Shown: positions 37,283-44,519 of the stretch, piece by piece
Position numbering within the stretch: the first letter of the stretch is position 1
How the letters are laid out: every line of letters begins with the position of its first letter
Assembly: GCA_963822115.1 (NCBI GenBank)
Contig: CAWGGM010000011.1
Coordinates: 339,614 to 403,613 of the forward strand
Source of the DNA: CAWDXG01 sp963822115
Lineage (GTDB): Bacteria; Myxococcota_A; Polyangia; Polyangiales; Polyangiaceae
Reading direction: 5' to 3'
Length of the DNA: 64,000 nt
The notes under the pieces: generated by a model
The model's database searches: none
Told to the model about the DNA's origin: nothing
Seen by the model: the letters and a program-made list of their open reading frames with translations, nothing else
Translations under genes and position numbers: made by a program

Positions 37283-40231
37283 TCAGCGCGGCTCCGCCGC
37301 CAGCTCCTGTACGACCGACGCATGCTCCTCGGGCGAAACCGAGAGCGCGACGCGAACGAACGACGCGGCCGTTGTGCCGAATGCCTCGAGCGCGCTGCGG
37401 TAGGCGGCGAGCCGGGCGTCTTCGGTGCGCTGCGCGCGCTGGTACTCGCGCAGATCGTCTGCCAGCTCGTGCGGAAGGGGGAACCAGCGCAGGGCCTCGA
37501 CTTCCGGCTCCAGCTTGGCGGGTTCGAACGCGGGCGGCCGCTGTTCGATCGCCGCTTCGAGCAGAGCCCGGCCCCGGGACAGCTGCTCGTCCAGCGTCGA
37601 CGCATCCGTCGTGGGCCAGCGCCCCTCCCAGGCTGCGACCCCGCCGTCGATGTGGAGCTCGTCGAGGCGAGCGACCTGATGTCCGTGTTTCTGGACGTCG
37701 CGATGCGTCCAGAGGCCCGAGCGCGGCTCGAACGCGTAGCGTGGACCCAGCGCCCAGCCGTAGACCCCAACCAGCTGCACGGCGGAGACGATGTAGCAGA
37801 GTTCCTCTTCACCAATGAAGTAGTTGAAGTTCACCCGCGCCCAGCCCGGCTTGATCGAGCTGAAGCCGTTGGCCGCGCATGCGAAGAGCCTCTGCCCGGC
37901 GCTTTCTCCCAGACCCATCAGCAAGCCTCCGTACGGGCCAGCGCACGAACACCCGCCGCGCGCCTGGATACCGAAGACGTCGTTCAAGAGCGCGACGACC
38001 AACCCGTAGTGGAGGAAACGATTGCCGTGCCGGATCAAGAACGAGGTGATGGAAAGGCGATCCGCGTCGGGATTGCCGACGATCTCGATGGCCGGGTTCG
38101 CCCGCCAGGCCTCGATCGCGCGGCGCACGTAGTCCTGCTCCACGGTTTCGATCGTTCCGGCGCCAATCTGTCCCTTGAGCTGGAAGGCCAGCCCGCAGCG
38201 AATCGAACCGAGGATCTCGGGTGTGCCGCCCTCCTCGCGAGCTTCGATCGCGTCCGTGTACAATGTCTGCGCGGACGTGACGAAGTCCACCGTCCCGCCG
38301 CCGGGGTCGGCGGGGACGGTGTTTTCCGCCAGTGTACGCTTGATCACGAGCACGCCCGGCGTGCCGGGCCCGCCCACGAACTTGTGCGGCGAGATGAAGA
38401 TCGCGTCCTTGTAGGCGAGAGCCGCGTCGACACCGGGACCCGACGGGTTCATGTCGATCTTCACGTACGGCGCGGCCGCCGCGTAGTCCCAGAAGGACAG
38501 CGCGCCGTGACGGTGCAACAGCGTTGCTACCGCGACGGTGTCCGCCTTGATGCCGGTGACGTTGGATGCCGCCGAGAACGTCCCGATCCTCAGCGGTCGG
38601 TCGGCGTACTCGACGAGGCGTTCCTCGAGCTGATGCACGTCGATCTGCCCGTCGGCGTCGAGACCGATCATCACCACGTCCGCGATGGTGTGTTTCCACG
38701 GCAGGATGTTGCTGTGGTGCTCGTACGGGCCCACGAAGACCACAGGGCGCTGCTCCGCCGGAATCGCTTTCGACAGCCCGTAGCGCGCGTCGAGATCGGG
38801 CGGGATCTGCAGGCCCAGGATCCGCACCAGCTTGTTGACGGCGCCGGTCGCACCCGAACCGACGAAGATCACCGCGTCTCGCTCGTCGCCACCGACACTC
38901 TCGTGGACGATCGCTCGCGCTTCTTCGCGAAACTCCGTGGTCTGCAGACCGCTCGCCGATGCCTCCGTGTGGGTGTTGGCATAGAGCGGCATGACCCGCT
39001 TTCGCAGATAGTCCTCGATGAACGACAGCGCTCGACCCGACGCGGTGTAGTCCGCGTAGACAACGCGGTTTTCGCCGAACGGACCGCGCAACGCCACGTC
39101 TCGCCCGATCACGGATCGACGCACGAGGTCGATCTTCGCCTGGACGTCCGCGTCGAGCTCGATGGGCGGCGCGAGCGCCGGTAGCTCGGCCAAGGACACC
39201 AACACCGATTGCTCGACGCTCCAGCCTTGAAGCTCGCCGAGCAACGGCATGGCCTCCTCGAGGGAAATGGTCCCGCGCGCGCCTTTCGAGCGGATGGTCG
39301 ACGCATGCACGCGCACCAGTTGCTCGCGGAGAGCGACAAGCAAGAGCTCCGCGAGCGCACGCCACGTTGCATCCGGAAGGGCTTCGATGGCGTCGCGGGA
39401 GAGCTCGTACACCCAGGTGGGCTCGAGCGCGACGAGCGACGCCGTGCGCGGTCGGCCCTGCAGCATCGCGCTTGTTCCGAGCAGCGAAGCCGGTCCGACT
39501 CGACCGACCTCGATCACGCCGCCCCTGGTCGAGGCGACCATCACGCGGAAGCTGCCTTGTGCGACGATGTACATCGAGTCGGCGGCATCGCCCTCGACGC
39601 ACAGCGCTTCGCCGGGCTCGAGGAACAGAGCGTGTGCGTGGGCGACAAGCTCCTCGACAACGCCGCTGTCGCTCTGTGAAAGGACGGGCAGGCTTGCGAC
39701 CACGGACGCCAGGCTCGGAGGCGCAGGCCGTCCCGTCAGGCTGCGAACGAGCCGTCGGAAGACGCCCGGAGACTCGCTCCCCATCTGGACGTCCTCGCCA
39801 CCCCGGCGACGGGCGAGCTCCTGCTCGTTCTGTGTCAACCGCGCCGACATCGTGGCAATGGCAGCGTCCAGGACGGCGTCGAAGAAGGGGGACTGCTCGC
39901 TGCGCAGTGCCGCGAGGCGAGCGCGGTCCAGCAGCCACAGGACCGTCGGTCGTATCGCCTGCAGATCCGCGGTGCGACGTTCGTGCGGCGTCAGGGCGGA
40001 GGCCTCGCCGAGCAGCTCGCCAGCACCCACGATGCCGCGCTCGTCCCCGTCCACCAGCACCCGCAGCGACCCGCGCTCGACCCAGGCCAGCGAGTTGGCC
40101 GGCTCGCGCCGGCGCCAGAACCACTGACCTCCCTGGAGCTCGAGGCGTCTCCAGCCAACCCGGGCCCTGGCCCCGGGGTCGCGGAGAACCGCGTCGAGCA
40201 GCTCGGAGCGACTGCGTCCGTGTGCGCGCAT
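37283..40231 (-). CDS. Two CNB domains fused to a cysteine-desulfurase-like PLP enzyme
   Basis: The start at 40231 follows GGAG by seven bases; an in-frame ATG at 40252 lacks a good site. 982 residues. The first CNB (about 10-125) has LLGEASALTPHERRTADL and the second (about 195-310) has LLGTSAMLQGRPRTASLV, where Thr replaces the ribose-binding Glu, so its ligand affinity may be low. From about 380 the chain is a class V PLP enzyme: YADYTASGRALS, PYEHHSNILPW, FWDYAAAAPYV, Lys617 in SPHKFVGGPG, and GGCSCAGPYG with Cys761/Cys763 at the desulfurase Cys-loop position. This suggests C-S bond chemistry under cyclic-nucleotide control. I know of no described CNB-desulfurase fusion. First gene of the operon. 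Confidence 0.85.
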   Translation of the reverse strand: MRAHGRSRSELLDAVLRDPGARARVGWRRLELQGGQWFWRRREPANSLAWVERGSLRVLVDGDERGIVGAGELLGEASALTPHERRTADLQAIRPTVLWLLDRARLAALRSEQSPFFDAVLDAAIATMSARLTQNEQELARRRGGEDVQMGSESPGVFRRLVRSLTGRPAPPSLASVVASLPVLSQSDSGVVEELVAHAHALFLEPGEALCVEGDAADSMYIVAQGSFRVMVASTRGGVIEVGRVGPASLLGTSAMLQGRPRTASLVALEPTWVYELSRDAIEALPDATWRALAELLLVALREQLVRVHASTIRSKGARGTISLEEAMPLLGELQGWSVEQSVLVSLAELPALAPPIELDADVQAKIDLVRRSVIGRDVALRGPFGENRVVYADYTASGRALSFIEDYLRKRVMPLYANTHTEASASGLQTTEFREEARAIVHESVGGDERDAVIFVGSGATGAVNKLVRILGLQIPPDLDARYGLSKAIPAEQRPVVFVGPYEHHSNILPWKHTIADVVMIGLDADGQIDVHQLEERLVEYADRPLRIGTFSAASNVTGIKADTVAVATLLHRHGALSFWDYAAAAPYVKIDMNPSGPGVDAALAYKDAIFISPHKFVGGPGTPGVLVIKRTLAENTVPADPGGGTVDFVTSAQTLYTDAIEAREEGGTPEILGSIRCGLAFQLKGQIGAGTIETVEQDYVRRAIEAWRANPAIEIVGNPDADRLSITSFLIRHGNRFLHYGLVVALLNDVFGIQARGGCSCAGPYGGLLMGLGESAGQRLFACAANGFSSIKPGWARVNFNYFIGEEELCYIVSAVQLVGVYGWALGPRYAFEPRSGLWTHRDVQKHGHQVARLDELHIDGGVAAWEGRWPTTDASTLDEQLSRGRALLEAAIEQRPPAFEPAKLEPEVEALRWFPLPHELADDLREYQRAQRTEDARLAAYRSALEAFGTTAASFVRVALSVSPEEHASVVQELAAEPR

Positions 40232-40280
40232 GTAAGCTCCGGATGATCGCATCCTGGAGCGGCGTGGGGAATGGTCTATC

Positions 40281-40313
40281 CGTGCCACCCGATGGTAGCA
40301 TTCGTGCCACCCG
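40281..40313. promoter_or_regulatory. 11-bp direct repeats in the LysR/operon divergent promoter
   Basis: CGTGCCACCCG occurs at 40281-40291 and again at 40303-40313, exactly 22 bp (two helical turns) apart in the region between the divergent starts (40231 or 40252 and 40322). This is a good candidate for a dimeric regulator site, most simply the LysR protein encoded at 40322; the second copy ends nine bases before its ATG, which would fit autoregulation. Confidence 0.5.
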
Positions 40314-40321
40314 GGACCCTG

Positions 40322-41209
40322 ATGGATCTGGAACGACTGCGCTACCTGGTCGCGATCGCCGACACCGGTTCGATCCAGTCCGCGGCTTCCAAGCTCCGAG
40401 CGGCGCGCGCGACCGTGCGACGCCGTCTCACCGAGGCCGAGGACGCGGTCGGGGCGCCGCTGTTCCGTCGCACGAGCGAGGGTCTCGTGCCCACCGACGC
40501 CGGGGCGATCCTGGTGAACGGGGGACGCGAGATGATGGCCGCGGCCGATGTGCTCGTGCGCGCCGCTTCGTCGCTGCACTCCCAGCCACGAGGCGAGCTT
40601 CGAGTCGCGGTTCCCGCCGGTATCCACCCCGGTCTGGTGGACGAGGTCATTGGGGGTCTACGAGCCAGCTTCCCGCAGCTCGTCGTGCACCTGTCCGTCG
40701 ACAATCGCCCGCTGACGGCGCTGCTCGACACCACCGACGTTGCCATCTCTGTCGACTCGTGCCGCGTTCCCGAGAGCTGGGACGTCGTGGGCGAGAGAGT
40801 TGCTCGCAACCGGCTGGTAGCAAGCCAGAGCTACCTCGACGCGCACGCGCCCGTCGTCCAACCTTCCGATCTGGCGGGTCACCCGCTCTTCGTCTACCGC
40901 CCCAAGCCCGGCGCGCCCGTCGATCGCCTGCCGCTGCTGGGCGGAGGAGAGATCGCAGTGGAGCCTGCGGTGACATCGAACGACATCCTGCTCCTGCACC
41001 ACATGGCGGAGCGGGGAAGCGGCATCTCCTGGGTGCCCGACGGCGAGCTCCCCGCGATCCTCGCTCCTCACGTTCGCATGCGTCCGGTGCTCGACGACGT
41101 CGTCGGGAGCATCCGCACCGTGCGGTTGCTGGTGCCCAAGGGGCTGGCAAGCACGACCCCGGTGCGGCGGATCCTGGAATGCTTCGGGCAGATGCTTGGC
41201 CCGGGCTGA
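40322..41209 (+). CDS. LysR-family transcriptional regulator
   Basis: The start at 40322 (MDLERLRYLVAIAD) fits the family; the frame is open upstream to 40271 but that part would lie in the promoter. 295 residues. The N-terminal winged HTH (1-62) reads TGSIQSAASKLRAARATVRRRLTEAEDAVGAPLF, then TDAGAILV. The effector-binding domain (about 90-290) contains RGELRVAVPAGIHPGL and TSNDILLLHHM. It is divergent from the six-gene operon and is its most likely regulator; the inducer is unknown. DNA bending at the paired 11-bp repeats would be in keeping with LysR action. Confidence 0.92.
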   Translation: MDLERLRYLVAIADTGSIQSAASKLRAARATVRRRLTEAEDAVGAPLFRRTSEGLVPTDAGAILVNGGREMMAAADVLVRAASSLHSQPRGELRVAVPAGIHPGLVDEVIGGLRASFPQLVVHLSVDNRPLTALLDTTDVAISVDSCRVPESWDVVGERVARNRLVASQSYLDAHAPVVQPSDLAGHPLFVYRPKPGAPVDRLPLLGGGEIAVEPAVTSNDILLLHHMAERGSGISWVPDGELPAILAPHVRMRPVLDDVVGSIRTVRLLVPKGLASTTPVRRILECFGQMLGPG

Positions 41210-41464
41210 TACCTGCTCCACAAGGTGCCCGTTCCAGGCGGCGAAGCCGCGGGTCGTTGCGCGGTGGAGCTCGCTTCCCGGGACCGCGCTGGCGCGGGCT
41301 TTCGGTGTGCGCGTCGATGTGCGTCCCGAGTCCGTGGGGCCATCGGCCTGGAGTTTGTTGTCGCGCCGGCGCGGAACCGCGCTCTCGCGGTTTGCGGAGG
41401 AGGCGACGCGCTGGCGCGCGTCGTGGTCGCGCGGGGCGGCGAGCTGGCGAGCTTCCATGAGGGC

Positions 41465-42532
41465 TGTACTGGCTACCTGAATCATCCGCAGGCATGAAAG
41501 CGCCGGTCACGCTGCGCGCCGGTAGTCATGATGAAGCCCGTTCAGGACGGCGTGCCCGGTGACCGGCCCGTTTCCTGTGCCGGCGGAGGACGAACCGATT
41601 GGAACGAGCTGACCGATACCCTGATGAGGCCGCGCCCGGTTGAAGTACGCAAAGCAATACTCCTCCAGCACGCGATGCAGGTGCTCTTCGCCGAGTACGA
41701 TGACGTGGTCCAGGCACTCCCGACGCACGCTCCCCAGAAACCGCTCGCAGAACGAGTTCATGCGAGGGGCCTTCACCGCGGTGCGGAGGACCCGGATACC
41801 GGCGGCCTCCGCCGCCCGTTCGAAGTCGGGGCCGAACTTGTCGTCGTTGTCGCGCATGATGAACCGCGGTCGACCAGCTCTGCCCCCACGGGCGCGGCCC
41901 GCGTGCCTGGCGCATGTACTTCTGGACGGTGCGCTTCGCCACGTGCACGCCGAGCTTGAGCAGCTCGCCGCGGATCCGTTCGGCGCCCCAGAGCGGGTTC
42001 TCCTTGGCGAGCCTCCGGATGAGCTCGAGCGTCTCCGACGGCGTGCGTCGGGTCGGCATGCCACGCCCGCGCACCGTGGACTTCTTCCGCCAGAACAGCC
42101 TGAAGCCTGCCCGGTGCCAGCGTAGGATCGTCTCTGGCCTGACGAGCAGCACCGCGTCACGCCACTGCGGCACGAAATGGGCGAGCGCGACGAGAAGCCC
42201 GCGCTCGTGCGCCGCGAACCTCGGCTTCTTGACCCGCCGTGCCGAGACGACGAGTTGCTGACGGAGCAGCAAGTTCTCCGCGATGAGCTCTCTGCGCGAA
42301 CGAGCCACGTCGCGGAGCAGCCCGCTGATGACAGGGCCCGGGCTCGGCCGTGTGCCGGTCCGCACTGCCGCTCCCAAGCGTTCGACTACATCGCGCATGG
42401 CGTCGCGAAAGCGATGAACGAAGGCGTCGAGCACGAGCGCGATGTGCCCGATCGCGCCGCGCCGTTCAAGTCTTGTGCGCGGCGGATTCCGGAGCGATTC
42501 TGCGGCGGACGCGAGAAGAAGTAGCCAGCACA
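41465..42532 (-). mobile_element. Degenerate DDE-integrase IS with TGT...ACA ends (1068 bp)
   Basis: The ends are TGTACTGGCTACCT at 41465 and, read inwards on the minus strand from 42532, TGTGCTGGCTACTT: 12 of 14 bases agree. No convincing target duplication is seen. The internal transposase is broken. The organisation resembles IS3/IS481-like integrase elements. Parts of the same element occur at 21968-22210, 26501-26514 and 52438-52613. Confidence 0.75.
41507..42434 (-). pseudogene. Transposase (rve integrase) of the TGT...ACA IS, frameshifted and internally deleted
   Basis: The N-terminal part (from a GTG near 42434) has a helical DNA-binding region, RFAAHERGLLVALAHF and an HTH-like block RRTPSETLELIRRLAKENP, to about KRTVQKYMRQARG. 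The C-terminal part is in another frame and has RFIMRDNDDKFG (second catalytic Asp), MNSFCERFLGSVRRECLDH (catalytic Glu) and RPHQGIGQ. The segment that should hold the first catalytic Asp is missing at the junction near 41890-41930. The gene cannot encode an active DDE transposase. Confidence 0.75.
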
Positions 42533-42590
42533 GGTGGGACAAAGCCCCGCATCCCATTGTCCCCCCTCGATCGCCGTTCCGGCTTCTTTT

Positions 42591-42636
42591 GTGGGCCATG
42601 AAGGACTTGAACCTTCAGCCAACGGATTAAGAGTCC
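42591..42636 (-). other. 3' half of tRNA-Lys(CTT), inverted att-like fragment
   Basis: On the minus strand this 46-bp segment matches the anticodon-loop-to-discriminator half of the intact tRNA-Lys at 58764-58836 (its bases 58792-58837) with one mismatch, in the T loop. The 5' half is absent. Such fragments are typical remnants of integrase attachment sites. It is in the opposite orientation to the intact tRNA, so it is not a simple attL/attR pair with it. Confidence 0.8.
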
Positions 42637-42700
42637 CGGTGCTGTCCCCACGGCAAACGGCTGGAATTGCAGGTGAATTCGGCCAGATCCGGCGGGGTGG

Positions 42701-42740
42701 CGAGGGGACAGGAGTGGACACGAGGGGACAGGAGGGGACA
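42701..42740. repeat. Two 20-bp direct repeats next to the tRNA-Lys fragment
   Basis: Units 42701-42720 and 42721-42740 agree in 19 of 20 bases, and each is itself built from two related 10-mers containing GGGGACA or TGGACA. They lie 65 bp from the att-like tRNA fragment and could be recombinase arm sites or a host repeat. The remaining bases of 42533-42897 show no gene. Confidence 0.55.
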
Positions 42741-42897
42741 GCCCGTGCTGACCGCGAGGTCATCGTAGGACGGCGCGAAAGGACACGTTCGAGCCCGGCA
42801 CTGCTGATGTGCTCCAGTCGCGCCGAGCACTATCATGGCGCACGGACATGAGACTCTGCGTCGTCAGTCCCGACCATTCGTCGACGACTGGAAGGGC

Positions 42898-44151
42898 TCA
42901 CTTTGGCGTGAGCTTCATGACGGTGCCATCACCCGAATTGGTCCAGTAAACGCTGGTAGCGTCGACCGCGATTCCGTCAGGGTAGCTCTCGCCCGAGGCC
43001 AGTGTTGTGGGCGTGCCACCATCCAGCGCCACCTTCACAACGCTGCCTCCGTGGAGGTTCGTCCAGTACACGCTCTTCGCGTCGACCGCGACAAATTCTG
43101 GGTCGGACTGCCCGGAAGCGATCGTCACGGGAGTTCCGCCATCCAGCGGGACCTTCGCTAGCCTGCCATCGCCTTTGGGCGTCGTGGAAGTCGTCCAGTA
43201 GACGGCGTTTTGGTCGACGGCGATGCCCGTGGAGGATCCTTGTCCGGTCGCAAGTATCGACGGTGCGCCACCACCGATGCCCACCTTCTTCACGGTGCCA
43301 TCCGCGCTCGTCCAGTAGACGTTCGTTGCGTCGACAGCGATGGCCATCGGTAGTGTCTGCGCCGAAGCAAGTACCACCGGAGTCCCGCCGTGTAGCGGAA
43401 TCCGCATTAGCTCCGTGTCATGGATGTTCGTCCAGTAGACGTTTGTGGCATCGGAAGCGATGAAGTTGGGCCCGTTCTGGCCCGATGCGAGCGCGACCGG
43501 GGGCCCTCCGTCGAGAGCGACCTTCATCACGCGGCCGTCATAGAAACTCGTCCAGTAGACGCTGGAGCCATCCACGCTGATGCCGTCTGCCCCGGCACCC
43601 GAAGCAAGCAGAACGGCCTTTCCACCGTGAACATCCACCTTCATGACACCGCCACCAACCCAGTTGCCGATGTCATCCATGGCGCCGATGTTGGCCCAGT
43701 ACACGCTGGCGGCGTCGACTGCGATGGCCAGCGGATCGTCCTGCCCTGAAGCGAGCGTCACGAGACAGCGACCATTTGTGCAGTCTCCACCGCAGCAGAC
43801 TGTGCCGCACAAGCTCTCGTTGGAGGGACAAGCGCAGGCACCATCCTGACAGGTCTGTCCGAGGATATTGCAGACCGTCCCGCAGCCACCGCAGTTGTTC
43901 TTGTCGGTTTGCGGGTCCACGCAGCGCCCCTCGCACGTCAGTAGCGTGCAAGCCCCAGGACTTGTCCTGGCAGCCCCCGTGCCGGTCGCACCAGAACCCG
44001 CGGAACCGCGTGCTCCACCGGACCCGGCTGCAGTTGCCGCACCGGCCGAGCCTGGCGTTCCCGCTCCAACCCCCGTTCTTCCACCGCATCCAATGAAGAT
44101 CGGCACGATCACGACGGCCCACCGCAGGAGCTGTGCGATCCTCAACGTCAT
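42898..44151 (-). CDS. Lipoprotein with Cys-rich module and repeated propeller blades
   Basis: The start is taken as the ATG at 44151 (a GTG at 44157 is alternative); about 417 residues. The signal peptide ends in IFIGC, followed by a Gly/Ala/Ser spacer. Residues about 65-130 hold a Cys-rich module (CTLLTCEGRCVD, NNCGGCGTVC, CGTVCCGGDC). From about 133 to the end there are seven or eight blades with recurring IAVDATSVYWTN and GGTPVVLASGQ cores, spaced about 40-45 residues, a pattern common in myxobacterial surface proteins. Probably a periplasmic or surface beta-propeller for protein binding; no enzymatic residues are seen. Confidence 0.75.
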   Translation of the reverse strand: MTLRIAQLLRWAVVIVPIFIGCGGRTGVGAGTPGSAGAATAAGSGGARGSAGSGATGTGAARTSPGACTLLTCEGRCVDPQTDKNNCGGCGTVCNILGQTCQDGACACPSNESLCGTVCCGGDCTNGRCLVTLASGQDDPLAIAVDAASVYWANIGAMDDIGNWVGGGVMKVDVHGGKAVLLASGAGADGISVDGSSVYWTSFYDGRVMKVALDGGPPVALASGQNGPNFIASDATNVYWTNIHDTELMRIPLHGGTPVVLASAQTLPMAIAVDATNVYWTSADGTVKKVGIGGGAPSILATGQGSSTGIAVDQNAVYWTTSTTPKGDGRLAKVPLDGGTPVTIASGQSDPEFVAVDAKSVYWTNLHGGSVVKVALDGGTPTTLASGESYPDGIAVDATSVYWTNSGDGTVMKLTPK

Positions 44152-44157
44152 CCCCAC

Positions 44158-44519
44158 CGGTTCCCAAAGCGGGATATCCCGGCAGCTCCCCGCAGCATGC
44201 TCCGGTCAAACAGTGTCGACGAATTGACCGAGCCGTGCGACTGCCGTGCGGACGACGACACGCCCGGTATGGTTGAAGGTGTCCTAGCCATGTGCCGCAT
44301 CCCAGCGCCGACTGGCATCGAATGTGGCACGCAGATGACGGCGCTGAACCAGCCGGTCTCGCGTACGAACTCGACCGTCTTCTTCATGAGCAGCTCATCG
44401 AGCGCTGCCGCCAGGTCTCCTCGTCGAGAATCCGGTGACGCGACTTGCGCGGGACCGCCAACATCCTGAACTTCGAGTTCCGCCTCCGTGCGCCGAACTC
44501 AACCCGGCCTCTAGAAGCA
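44158..44519. other. 362-bp gap with possible decayed coding remnant
   Basis: On the minus strand, short blocks in two frames (RKSRHRILDEETWRQ, then ALDELLMKKTVEFVRETGW) would join into one peptide after a single indel near 44410. This could be a remnant of a gene or chance; no family is recognised. No repeat or RNA gene was found. Confidence 0.25.

Larger units (their letters stand above)
29890..40231 (-). other. Six-gene cyclic-nucleotide/phosphorelay/PLP-enzyme operon
   Basis: Genes run 40231 to 29890: CNB-CNB-PLP enzyme, class II amidotransferase, CNB-CNB protein, hybrid kinase, REC-cyclase and kinase-CNB. Junctions are +9 bp, then overlaps of 4, 10, 11 and 4 bp, so a single transcript with translational coupling is very likely. 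Two genes use TTG or GTG starts within a 4-bp overlap with the preceding stop. Five CNB domains and one cyclase in one operon point to internal signalling. Confidence 0.85.

Noticed and set aside
36701..39184. 827-codon plus-strand open frame across the operon
   Set aside because: It is antisense to the amidotransferase and PLP enzyme genes, both of which have clear catalytic motifs.
36356..40231. Ergothioneine biosynthesis cluster
   Set aside because: EgtB- and EgtD-like genes are absent from the window, and the PLP enzyme has desulfurase-like Cys-loop features; the similarity is kept only as a hypothesis.
40271..40321. LysR start at 40271
   Set aside because: It would add residues not seen in the family and place the direct repeats inside the coding region; ATG 40322 begins with the usual MDLERLRYL.
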